From: an uncultured Erysipelotrichaceae bacterium | GTDB lineage: Bacteria > Bacillota_I > Bacilli_A > RF39 > UBA660 | Assembly: GCA_902800945.1 (NCBI GenBank) | Contig: CADCFX010000005.1 | Coordinates: 1-51,980 of the forward strand | Length of the DNA stretch: 51,980 nt | Direction: 5' to 3' | In this document: positions 43,142 through 50,614 of the stretch, piece by piece | Numbering within the stretch: position 1 is the first letter of the stretch | Layout: each line of letters begins with the position of its first letter | Translations under genes and position numbers: made by a program | The notes under the pieces: generated by a model | Database searches by the model: none | What the model was told of the DNA's origin: nothing | The model's input: the letters and a program-made list of their open reading frames with translations, nothing else

Positions 43142-43687
43142 TTAGCCAATTAAAATACTATCCCCATTTTGATAATAAAAACTCTTATAACTTCCATTCC
43201 CAACCTTTATAGAATCAGCACAAAAATTACCATCATCTTGATTCTTATAAACAATTTGAGCATTAATTCTTTTATTAACTACATAAACAGCCACTTTATA
43301 ATCTAACATACTAGAATAAGTTCTTGGATCTAAAAACTCTGTTTCATAAGCATTCTTACCAACTTTTTCTAATTTCAAAAATTCACGGTCTGCTAACGTG
43401 CTAATAGTAGTTAATTGACAATGATCTATAACTTTTCCTCCTATATTGCATATTTCATTGTCATCCATCAAACTAGAATCATCGCCACCAACAGTATCAT
43501 CTATATATTGAAAGTATTCTTCGCCATATAATTGTGCAGCTTTGATAGCAGTTTTTACTTTCCCACAAAACATATTAGCTTTATTCTTATTAGCTAAAGA
43601 TAAAATAGCTGGTGTAACCAATACCATTAAAACAGCCATAATTGCGATTGTAACAAGCAGTTCAACCAACGTAAATCCTTTCTTCAT
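43142..43687 (-). CDS. Type IV pilin-like protein (second of pair)
   Basis: The prepilin start MKKGFTLVELLVTIAIMAVL has the Gly before Phe cut site and Glu at mature position 5. The 182-residue protein has a helix then a Cys-bearing head: NMFCGKVKTAIKAAQLYG, EICNIGG, DHCQLTT, DNFCADS and the shared EFLDPRTYSSML. These match its neighbour at 43687-44262 piece by piece, so the two are paralogues. Its ATG overlaps the stop of that neighbour (TAATG). Pilin assembly genes (comG or pil) are not in the window; it may join a pilus or stay as a pseudopilin. Confidence 0.85.
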   Translation of the reverse strand: MKKGFTLVELLVTIAIMAVLMVLVTPAILSLANKNKANMFCGKVKTAIKAAQLYGEEYFQYIDDTVGGDDSSLMDDNEICNIGGKVIDHCQLTTISTLADREFLKLEKVGKNAYETEFLDPRTYSSMLDYKVAVYVVNKRINAQIVYKNQDDGNFCADSIKVGNGSYKSFYYQNGDSILIG

Positions 43688-44262
43688 TACCAAACCTTAA
43701 CCTTTCCATGTGAAACAGAAGCATCATGCTCTTCCTCATAATAATAATTAAATACTTTAGACGGATTAGCGTCTTTTATCTCAGCATCTTCTTTATTACA
43801 ATATCTAGAATCATCTATTTTTTTATATACGTATTTAGCATATACTCTTTCATTATCCACATATACCAAGACGTAATCATTTTTCATAGAAACCCAAGTT
43901 CTAGGATCCAAAAACTCATCATATACCTTTTTATCATCAGTAGATTTAACATGATCAAGCTCTTTTTTCAAATATCCCTTAGCCATTAATGCATTGATAG
44001 AAATAAACTGACAAGAAGACATACCAGACTCCATTACTAGCGAACAAGATCTTTCAGCAATTTTATCTCCCTTTATAGTTTCTTTAACATCATTACCATA
44101 TAATCTACCGGCTCTTTCAATAGTATCAACTTTAGAACAATACATCTTCTTTTTCATGTTTTCTTGAAAGACTAAAGCTGACGGAACTGCCACTACTGTT
44201 AATAGTGTAATAATGGTGATTACAGCTAATATTTCAATTAAAGTAAATCCTTTATTATTCAT
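43687..44262 (-). CDS. Type IV pilin-like protein (first of pair)
   Basis: The prepilin start MNNKGFTLIEILAVITIITLL has the Gly/Phe cut site and the Glu5. The head holds MYCSKVDTIERAGRLYG, RSCSLVM, SSCQFIS, EFLDPRTWVSM and SRYCNKED, matching the positions of Cys in its paralogue, so the pattern of disulfides is probably shared. TAGGTGAA precedes the ATG. Length (191) is in the usual pilin range. Together with the giant pilin-like protein near the left edge there are at least three prepilins in the window. Confidence 0.87.
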   Translation of the reverse strand: MNNKGFTLIEILAVITIITLLTVVAVPSALVFQENMKKKMYCSKVDTIERAGRLYGNDVKETIKGDKIAERSCSLVMESGMSSCQFISINALMAKGYLKKELDHVKSTDDKKVYDEFLDPRTWVSMKNDYVLVYVDNERVYAKYVYKKIDDSRYCNKEDAEIKDANPSKVFNYYYEEEHDASVSHGKVKVW

Positions 44263-44307
44263 TAATTCACCTACTATTCATATTCATTATAATACATTTT
44301 AACTCAA

Positions 44308-44330
44308 TAAAAAAGATACTATTTAGTATC
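44308..44330 (-). terminator. Terminator of engB
   Basis: GATACT pairs with AGTATC around AAAT, followed by TTTTTT on the minus strand; the stop codon of engB lies in the stem. Confidence 0.8.
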
Positions 44331-44909
44331 TAGACAAACTTTGATAATATTATGCACATCTTCTTTTCCTTCTTTTGTTACACTAGAAAAATAAACAATA
44401 TTATCATTAGGTCCCAACTCGAAAGCACTAGTAAACTTACTCTCTACTTTAGCCTTTTCACTTTGTTTAAGTTTATCACACTTAGTAGCTACTATAGTAA
44501 CATCTAATTTATAATACTTAATAAAATTAAACATTAATAAGTCATCTTCCATTATTTTATGTCTACTATCTACTAGTAAAAAAACCCTTTTTAAATTATC
44601 TCTAGTCTTTAAATACTCTTCTATCATTAACCCAAACTTCTTTTGTGTTTCTTTAGAAGTTGTAGCATACCCATATCCTGGAACATCTACTAAATAAAAA
44701 TCATTATTAACCAAATAAAAATTCAAAGTTTGTGTTTTCCCTGGCGTAGCACTAGTATGTGCCATATTTTTTCTATTTATTAAAGTATTAATGAAACTAC
44801 TCTTTCCCACGTTACTTCTACCAACCAATAAAAACTCCGACTTATTATCAGTAGGATACTGACTCTCTCTTACAGCAATAGTTTCTAACATTACTGATTC
44901 GATTTTCAT
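44319..44909 (-). CDS. engB: Ribosome biogenesis GTPase EngB (YsxC)
   Basis: This essential GTPase acts in 50S assembly. P-loop LVGRSNVGKSSFINTLI, switch region SATPGKTQTLNFYLV, DVPGYGYA and VATKCDKL are all seen. Length (196) is normal. The ATG at 44909 follows AGGTGATG; earlier in-frame starts overlap that site. Confidence 0.95.
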   Translation of the reverse strand: MKIESVMLETIAVRESQYPTDNKSEFLLVGRSNVGKSSFINTLINRKNMAHTSATPGKTQTLNFYLVNNDFYLVDVPGYGYATTSKETQKKFGLMIEEYLKTRDNLKRVFLLVDSRHKIMEDDLLMFNFIKYYKLDVTIVATKCDKLKQSEKAKVESKFTSAFELGPNDNIVYFSSVTKEGKEDVHNIIKVCLDTK

Positions 44910-44960
44910 CTCCATCACCTAAATAAATTATAAGCTATTTTCTCAGCAAATGCAAATCAC

Positions 44961-44992
44961 CCCAAATAAAAGCCCCATATTATGAGGCTTTA
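44961..44992 (-). terminator. Terminator of the 44980 gene
   Basis: AAAGCC pairs with GGCTTT across an 11-base loop, with TTATTT following on the minus strand; the T run is short. Confidence 0.6.
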
Positions 44993-45996
44993 TTCTTTTT
45001 TTCGCTCTTTAATTTTTTCTTCAACTCTTTAAAAGCTTCTTTATTATCAGGCGTGAATCCTAATCTAATAGCACTATTTCTAGCCACTAATTCTTCCATT
45101 ATCTTTTCATAATTATCTCTTGCATTCAACGCCACCATCGCTTGCTTTCCATTATTAGTAGTTACCATTAAACATTTATAAGATACAAAACCATTTACTC
45201 TTTGAATATGTTTATATACCCAAAATATATCTTCATACTTAAAATATTGTAGATTTGCAACATCAAACAAATAACTCTTCGTTAAATATATTTGACCTTT
45301 TTCAAAGAAAATAGCTTCACCGCTATATATTTCTTGATTTATTCTTTCTGCATCTTCTTTATTCATTTTTTTCATTTTAATCTTATAAACGATTAACATA
45401 ACAATTGCAACAATTACGGCGACTATTCCACCAATTAAGCCAAGATAGAATACTATGTATTGGAACGGAGCCAATGCAGATTCATCCTTAACCAAATCAA
45501 TACAAACATCTCCAAAATATCTATCATAATCACTAATTGTTAATTTATTCTCTAGTTGATCTGCAAATGCTACATTATAATCATCTATCGCAAATTGTTT
45601 CACTTCTTCTGGCACTTCTGAAGTATAACCAACTAACTCATTTTCATTAGATGAAAAAGCAGAACTAAGAGTAGCTGCTTTTGCTTTACTCATCTTAGCT
45701 ATATAATAATACTTATCATTATATACTATATAATATGCAGCACTAGGATCACTCTTTTCCGCCAACAAAATAGGTTTACCTGTTATTTTTAATTTTACTT
45801 TGATATTCTCTTTAGAAGTAGCTTTACTAGTAATTACTTCCTCTAAATCATAAGTTTCCCTTGTCTTATCTTCAACTATTCTTAAGCCCCACATATAAGA
45901 CAAAATAGCTACAATTATAATTCCAAAGGCTATATAAAGAAAATTCTTTTTACTTTTCCAACCTTTTTTAATATTTTCATTTTCAAATAGGTTCAT
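44980..45996 (-). CDS. Two-helix membrane protein, unknown
   Basis: A membrane helix at about 20-42 (FLYIAFGIIIVAILSYMWGL) is followed by an external domain of about 130 residues and a second helix at about 178-204 (YLGLIGGIVAVIVAIVMLIVY). The C-terminal 130 residues are cytoplasmic, with a PH-like or DUF-type pattern (LFDVANLQYFKYEDIFWVYKH) and a Lys-rich end. No enzyme motif is seen. It has its own promoter and no operon partner. I do not recognise the family with certainty. Confidence 0.65.
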   Translation of the reverse strand: MNLFENENIKKGWKSKKNFLYIAFGIIIVAILSYMWGLRIVEDKTRETYDLEEVITSKATSKENIKVKLKITGKPILLAEKSDPSAAYYIVYNDKYYYIAKMSKAKAATLSSAFSSNENELVGYTSEVPEEVKQFAIDDYNVAFADQLENKLTISDYDRYFGDVCIDLVKDESALAPFQYIVFYLGLIGGIVAVIVAIVMLIVYKIKMKKMNKEDAERINQEIYSGEAIFFEKGQIYLTKSYLFDVANLQYFKYEDIFWVYKHIQRVNGFVSYKCLMVTTNNGKQAMVALNARDNYEKIMEELVARNSAIRLGFTPDNKEAFKELKKKLKSEKKNKAS

Positions 45997-46016
45997 ATAA
46001 CCACTCTCCTAGTATG

Positions 46017-46045
46017 ATTATAACATGGTAAATACCTCTAACCAA
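46017..46045 (-). promoter_or_regulatory. Promoter of the 44980 gene
   Basis: TTGGTT (46045-46040), 17 bases, TATAAT (46022-46017) on the minus strand, with TG before the -10 (TGTTATAAT), about 20 bases before the ATG at 45996. Confidence 0.65.
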
Positions 46046-46048
46046 CAA

Positions 46049-46993
46049 TTATTTTTTTCTCATCGAAAGAGCTATTCTTTCAGCTTGGCCTTTAGCACTC
46101 TCATCATAAATTATTTTATAATCATATGCAATTTCAGGCAATTTAGAACCAGGCAGAGCAAAATTATAAGGTTGAGCAAATCCAGCTTTACTCATCTCCC
46201 CAAAATAGGTATGTTCCATTTGCCATCCGTGGTAAAATAACGGTTGGCTAGTCCGGCTAACATAAGTACTAACAACCTGTCCTCCCGACTCAACCAAATT
46301 TGATAAGTTTTTCGTCAATATACTAATAGAGTTATTTATTCGTTCCATATCAGCTTTTTCTCCACTCGCATCTGTACAATAGGCTTTTGCTAACAAATCT
46401 CCTATATATACAACATCATACTTCTTGTGTGTATCACTTATAGCATCAGGCGAAAACAAATCCATCTCACTAATAGAAGCTTTCTTTAAGCTTGGTATAT
46501 ATTCATTATAAGATTCTATATCCTTTGGCACATATTTACTATCTTCGTGATTGAATAAAGTACCACAAAATCCACCATTTTCATAATGTTTTAACCAAAA
46601 ATCACGTGCTTCCCTCTCATAGCCACCCTGACAAGGAACATTTTTAAGCCATTCATAAAACCTCTTATCTCCCTTTTCAAAAAAGTCACTACCAAGTTGC
46701 CAAGCCCTCTTAAATTCTAACATCCATACTCTTAGATGATAATATAAAAGCTCTAAATAATTATCACTGAACCCCTCAATATTATTAACACCATATTTAG
46801 GCAATAATAATAAAGGATCACCATTTTGAATATTACAAAGAACATCTCCACGAACTCCACAGGTACTATATATTTTATCAATATTAACTATAGAACCGGT
46901 AGAAATAGAACTATTTCCTAAAGCTTTCATTTGTTTATTATTTAATACACCATTAGCAGCCATCAAACAATCATCTAAACATCTCGCCCCCAT
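46049..46993 (-). CDS. Unknown protein with possible Rossmann-type segment
   Basis: I do not recognise this 314-residue protein. The first 180 residues are mixed (several Cys: ARCLDDC, YSTCGVRGDVLC, PCQGG). Around 190-245 the pattern KYDVVYIGDLL, a helix, then NLVESGGQVVSTYVSR looks like the second half of a Rossmann methyltransferase-type fold, but no SAM glycine loop is clear. The end (SKGQAERIALSMRKK-like) is charged. There is no signal peptide. GGAGGAG precedes the ATG. It stands alone after the ABC operon terminator. Confidence 0.6.
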   Translation of the reverse strand: MGARCLDDCLMAANGVLNNKQMKALGNSSISTGSIVNIDKIYSTCGVRGDVLCNIQNGDPLLLLPKYGVNNIEGFSDNYLELLYYHLRVWMLEFKRAWQLGSDFFEKGDKRFYEWLKNVPCQGGYEREARDFWLKHYENGGFCGTLFNHEDSKYVPKDIESYNEYIPSLKKASISEMDLFSPDAISDTHKKYDVVYIGDLLAKAYCTDASGEKADMERINNSISILTKNLSNLVESGGQVVSTYVSRTSQPLFYHGWQMEHTYFGEMSKAGFAQPYNFALPGSKLPEIAYDYKIIYDESAKGQAERIALSMRKK

Positions 46994-47027
46994 AAAGTCT
47001 CCTCCATTCGTTTAGGTATTATACAAC

Positions 47028-47054
47028 AAAAATAGAAGAACTCCAAGTTCTTCT
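47028..47054 (-). terminator. Terminator of the ABC exporter operon
   Basis: AGAAGAAC pairs with GTTCTTCT across five bases, followed by ATTTTTG on the minus strand. Confidence 0.8.
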
Positions 47055-47829
47055 ATGATCCGGTACTATAATACTTACTCATTCCATAATTAAATATCTT
47101 CGTACCTACTAATAATACAATAAATGATATAAGAGGTAAAAATACATATAATAAGTTATTTGTCTTTCCTATTAAATAATTCAATGGATAATAATTAATA
47201 ATTGTTATTGGAATTACAAAAGTAAATACCAGTCTTAATGCCCTTCTATAAATACGCATCGGATACTCAGCAAATTGTTTACCACCATTAGTAATAATAT
47301 TTACTACTTCTAAACCTTGTATAGTATAAAAACACATTGTCGCTCCCATTATAAATAATCCTAAAAATAACATTAATCCGCCTAAAAACATATTAAATAA
47401 TAATAATATCTTCCAAAAACTAAAGCTTCTTATTAATTTAATACTACTATAAACAAACAAACCTAAGGCGGTAATTACTCTACTGAGTTTTTCATAACAC
47501 ACATCACTACCAAATATTTGTAAATAAACATTTCTAGGTCTAATAAGTAAAATATCAAAATCTCCCTTTATAATCAATTTAGAGAAATTATCAAATCCCC
47601 TAAAAAACATTTCACAAAAAGAGAAAGATAACCAAATAGTACTAAAACTCAGTAAAACTTCATTAACATCATACATATCAAGCAAATTAAACTTGCTAAA
47701 CAAAGCATATACCGCAAATAATTCTATTAACATATATAAACCTTGAGATATTAAACTTAGTATAAATGACAACCTATATTCTAAACTAACTTTCAAATGA
47801 ATAGTTAAATAATTCTTTATTAAATTCAT
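47053..47829 (-). CDS. ABC-2 type exporter permease (COG3694-like)
   Basis: About six membrane helices in 258 residues, with the GDFDILLIRPRN motif between helices 2 and 3 that marks this ABC-2 permease family. The ATG at 47829 follows GGGTGGG, just past the stop of the preceding permease. With the ATPase at 48628 and the permease at 47831 it makes the three-gene set (COG4586, COG4587, COG3694) of a conserved but poorly understood exporter. The substrate is unknown. Confidence 0.85.
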   Translation of the reverse strand: MNLIKNYLTIHLKVSLEYRLSFILSLISQGLYMLIELFAVYALFSKFNLLDMYDVNEVLLSFSTIWLSFSFCEMFFRGFDNFSKLIIKGDFDILLIRPRNVYLQIFGSDVCYEKLSRVITALGLFVYSSIKLIRSFSFWKILLLFNMFLGGLMLFLGLFIMGATMCFYTIQGLEVVNIITNGGKQFAEYPMRIYRRALRLVFTFVIPITIINYYPLNYLIGKTNNLLYVFLPLISFIVLLVGTKIFNYGMSKYYSTGS

Positions 47830-47830
47830 A

Positions 47831-48631
47831 CTACCCACCCTGTATACATACTTTCTTTAATGCTTTTTTAATTAATAGGTTCCCACTAACAATAAGTATT
47901 ATTATCCAAATAATCTGTAATATAATTATTTCTTTCGCCTCTATAATATTTATATTACCAGAATAAATTCTAAAAGAAGCATCTCCAATAAGTCTAAAAG
48001 GCATATATTTTGTTACATTTACTAAAATATTAGGAAGTAATGGTACAGGTATAGCAAATCCTGATAGCAATTCACCAATACTACATACTATACTAGTTAT
48101 TCCTTTACTTTCTAAAGTAAAGAAAGTAATAGAATGAATAATCATACATAACCCAACTACCACAAAAGACCCTAGTATTAATGAAATAACAAATAGTCCA
48201 AACGCTTCCAGAGATATTGGTAAAACTAAACGATAAGGTTCAGGAAGAAGTACAGCAATTATCAAAACTGGTATACATCTAAGTGCAACTGCCGCATACT
48301 TTTTTGATAACAACCTAACATACCACCAAAAATAAAGACTATAAGGACGACATAATTCATATGCTACTGTACCACTTTTAATCTTTTCCAATATCTCAGC
48401 GTCATTAACCCTTATATAAATAAGAGAAAAGAACGACTGCATTAACCACACATAACATATTATTTCTTTAAAACTAATCGCTCCTATACTAGCATGAGTA
48501 TAAAAAGCTTCATATAGTAAACAATATAATATTCCCCAGAATACTTGCGTACATAACCCCGAAATTGCTGCTGCTTTATACTGTAACCCCATCATTAATT
48601 CTGTTTTAAAATATTTTAAATATCCACTCAT
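47831..48631 (-). CDS. ABC-2 type exporter permease (COG4587-like)
   Basis: About six membrane helices in 266 residues. After helix 2 comes EILEKIKSGTVAYELCRPYSLYFWW, seen in part, the family motif with G-x-V-A-Y-x-L-x-R-P. Its ATG overlaps the TGA of the ATPase gene (ATGA), so translation is coupled. It would form a heterodimer with the next permease. Confidence 0.85.
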   Translation of the reverse strand: MSGYLKYFKTELMMGLQYKAAAISGLCTQVFWGILYCLLYEAFYTHASIGAISFKEIICYVWLMQSFFSLIYIRVNDAEILEKIKSGTVAYELCRPYSLYFWWYVRLLSKKYAAVALRCIPVLIIAVLLPEPYRLVLPISLEAFGLFVISLILGSFVVVGLCMIIHSITFFTLESKGITSIVCSIGELLSGFAIPVPLLPNILVNVTKYMPFRLIGDASFRIYSGNINIIEAKEIIILQIIWIIILIVSGNLLIKKALKKVCIQGG

Positions 48632-49611
48632 AAATCGTAATCTTTATACAACTTAACTATTATATTATCTATGTCTTCGTTTATTATATTTACATCTTCT
48701 ATATCACTTATTTCTGTATATTTTTTAATAACACTAGATACAGATATTTTAGATATATCCACATCTAATACTACTTTATTCTTTTTCTTTTCTACAATTA
48801 TAATATTGTTAATATCTGGTTGTCTTTTTAAGTTTTTATATATTATTTCTAATCTTTTACTATTCGAAAATTTATTCTTAATACCAGTCAAAGTTCCATC
48901 ATATAGTTTTTTGCCATGACCAATTACCATTAATCTATTGGTTAAAGCTTCAATATCACTCATATCATGAGAAGTAAGAATTACCGTTACTTTTTTCTTC
49001 TTGCTTATTTCTTTAATAAATTTTCTAACTTCCAATTTAGATACCGCATCCAAACCAATAGTTGGTTCGTCTAGAAATAATACTTTCGGATTATGAAGTA
49101 AAGATGCCGCTATCTCTGCTCGCATTCTCTGCCCTAAGCTTAACTGCCTAACTGGAATTGTAAGAAGTTCTTCTAAACTTAATAATTCAACCAGTTCTTT
49201 TTTTGTTTCATTATAATCTTTATCACTTATTCTATAGATACTCTTTAATAATTCAAAAGAATCTATAACCGGAATATCCCACCATAGTTGTGATTTCTGT
49301 CCAAAAACAACCCCAATATTTTTTACATATTGTTTCCTATCTTTAAAGGGATCAAAACCAGCAACGCTAATAGTCCCACTATCAGCTTTTAATATTCCAC
49401 AAAGCATCTTTATTGTTGTTGATTTACCAGCTCCATTTGGCCCAATATAACCAACAATCTCACCTTTTTCAATGTCAAAAGAGATATTATCAACTGCCTT
49501 AATAGTTTTATACTTTCTCTTAATCAACGATTTAAAGGCGTTTCTAAGTCCACTTTCCCGTTGCATTACTTTAAACTCTTTGTTTAAATTTTTAACACTG
49601 ATAAAACTCAT
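48628..49611 (-). CDS. ABC exporter ATPase (COG4586-like)
   Basis: The ATPase has Walker A GPNGAGKSTTIKML, Q-loop VVFGQKSQLWWD, signature LSLGQRMRAE, Walker B KVLFLDEPTIGLD and the switch His in LTSHDMSDIEA. The QKSQLWWDIP stretch and the 100-residue C-terminal extension fit the COG4586 group, which pairs with two ABC-2 permeases. GTAGGAGG precedes the ATG. The ATPase leads the operon, behind a leader with a terminator-like hairpin. Confidence 0.93.
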   Translation of the reverse strand: MSFISVKNLNKEFKVMQRESGLRNAFKSLIKRKYKTIKAVDNISFDIEKGEIVGYIGPNGAGKSTTIKMLCGILKADSGTISVAGFDPFKDRKQYVKNIGVVFGQKSQLWWDIPVIDSFELLKSIYRISDKDYNETKKELVELLSLEELLTIPVRQLSLGQRMRAEIAASLLHNPKVLFLDEPTIGLDAVSKLEVRKFIKEISKKKKVTVILTSHDMSDIEALTNRLMVIGHGKKLYDGTLTGIKNKFSNSKRLEIIYKNLKRQPDINNIIIVEKKKNKVVLDVDISKISVSSVIKKYTEISDIEDVNIINEDIDNIIVKLYKDYDL

Positions 49612-49636
49612 AAATCCTCCTACTATATTAACAATT

Positions 49637-49741
49637 TTAAAAAAGATACATATATTTAATATGTACCTCTAACAGCCGATTTTCCTTTCTACTCTCCTTC
49701 CTATACAAAGCAAAAAACCCACATATAAAAATGTAGTACAT
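49637..49741 (-). CDS. Possible leader peptide of the ABC operon (34 residues)
   Basis: From the ATG at 49741-49739 a frame MYYIFICGFFALYRKE and on runs through the terminator-like hairpin and stops (TAA) in its T run. The ATG lies six bases past the -10 box, about at the expected transcription start, so translation would be leaderless; no ribosome binding site is present. Translation through the hairpin would prevent it from forming. Evidence is positional only. Confidence 0.3.
   Translation of the reverse strand: MYYIFICGFFALYRKESRKENRLLEVHIKYMYLF
49638..49668 (-). terminator. Attenuator-like hairpin in ABC operon leader
   Basis: On the minus strand AGGTACATAT pairs with ATATGTATCT (one G-U pair, five-base loop) and TTTTTT follows. 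It lies between the promoter and the ATPase gene, 27 bases before the ATG, where a terminator would stop the operon unless read through. On the plus strand the same stem has a mismatch, which favours function in the minus-strand RNA. Confidence 0.65.
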
Positions 49742-49746
49742 ATCAA

Positions 49747-49774
49747 AATATAAGTTCTCAAATAAAAAAGTCAA
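49747..49774 (-). promoter_or_regulatory. Promoter of the ABC exporter operon
   Basis: TTGACT (49774-49769), 16 bases, TATATT (49752-49747) on the minus strand. Confidence 0.6.
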
Positions 49775-49783
49775 ACCAAATAT

Positions 49784-49818
49784 ACAACAAAAAAAGAGTA
49801 AAGTCAATTACTCTTTTT
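49784..49818 (-). terminator. Terminator of the 49831 gene
   Basis: AAAAAGAGTAA pairs with TTACTCTTTTT across a six-base loop, followed by T and TG on the minus strand; an 11-bp stem. Confidence 0.8.
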
Positions 49819-49830
49819 AAATAAAGATAA

Positions 49831-50520
49831 TTATTTAGAAAAGCATCCTTGTATTCTTTCTTGTATTGATTCCTCAATATATCCCTTTTCAAAATCAAAT
49901 TCAGCTTCAGATAATAATATCCTTTCATTTCCCCTAGTATATTTAAAACAATCAATAACATCTTCAGCATGTACAATATCATAAATAGTATTACTACCGT
50001 CCTCATCAAAGAAAAGACATCTTTCTAAAAAAGGAGTACCACCAGAAATGTTATACGATTCAATAATCATTTTTTTCATATATGCATCACTTATCTGATA
50101 ACTTATTCTTTGACATGAAAAGACATTGTCTCCATAACAAGGAGCATAAGGAGAAGCCTCACTATTTTTTAAACTAAGACTATCAATAAGACCAAACAAT
50201 CCAATCCAACTAGTAGCTTTTCTATACTTAAGCACAAGTTTATTACCAACAATTATTAAATTATCCAATATCATATTCTGATGATTATCACCATACTTAA
50301 TACGAAGTTTTTTAAAACCTAAAACATATTCCCATAATTTCATACTTTTCAAATTAAATCTGAATATATCATCACTATAACAACCATTATATTTTTTTAA
50401 TTCTTCTATACATCTTTCATAATCATATATCTCTAATTTAGAAAGTCCTTCATTTGGTAATTCTTCTTTTAACTGATTTTCAATAATACTTTGTGCATTA
50501 ATAACAAGTTTTTTTTCCAT
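49831..50520 (-). CDS. Unknown soluble protein of 229 residues
   Basis: I do not recognise this family. The protein has no signal peptide or membrane helix. It shows mixed alpha/beta composition with Cys in ERCIEE, NGCYSDD, APCYGD, FSCQRIS, ERCLFF, IDCFKY and QGCFSK. The stretch LIIVGNKLVLKYRKATSW looks like a beta hairpin. AGAGGGAAA stands before the ATG. It is a single-gene unit between two terminators. Confidence 0.6.
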   Translation of the reverse strand: MEKKLVINAQSIIENQLKEELPNEGLSKLEIYDYERCIEELKKYNGCYSDDIFRFNLKSMKLWEYVLGFKKLRIKYGDNHQNMILDNLIIVGNKLVLKYRKATSWIGLFGLIDSLSLKNSEASPYAPCYGDNVFSCQRISYQISDAYMKKMIIESYNISGGTPFLERCLFFDEDGSNTIYDIVHAEDVIDCFKYTRGNERILLSEAEFDFEKGYIEESIQERIQGCFSK

Positions 50521-50586
50521 TTCTTTTTCCCTCTTTTAATAATAAAATATTGAAAATTATTGTATTATATACTATATAATAAGTCA

Positions 50587-50612
50587 ATAAAAAAGCCTAT
50601 CTACGATAAGCT
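50587..50612 (-). terminator. Terminator of the right-edge surface protein
   Basis: AGCTTATC pairs with GATAGGCT (one G-U pair, loop GTA), followed by TTTTTTATT on the minus strand. Confidence 0.75.
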
Positions 50613-50614
50613 CT

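Noticed and set aside
49684-49741. Leader of the ABC operon as a T-box
   Set aside because: No GGTACC-type T-box sequence or stem I motif is present.
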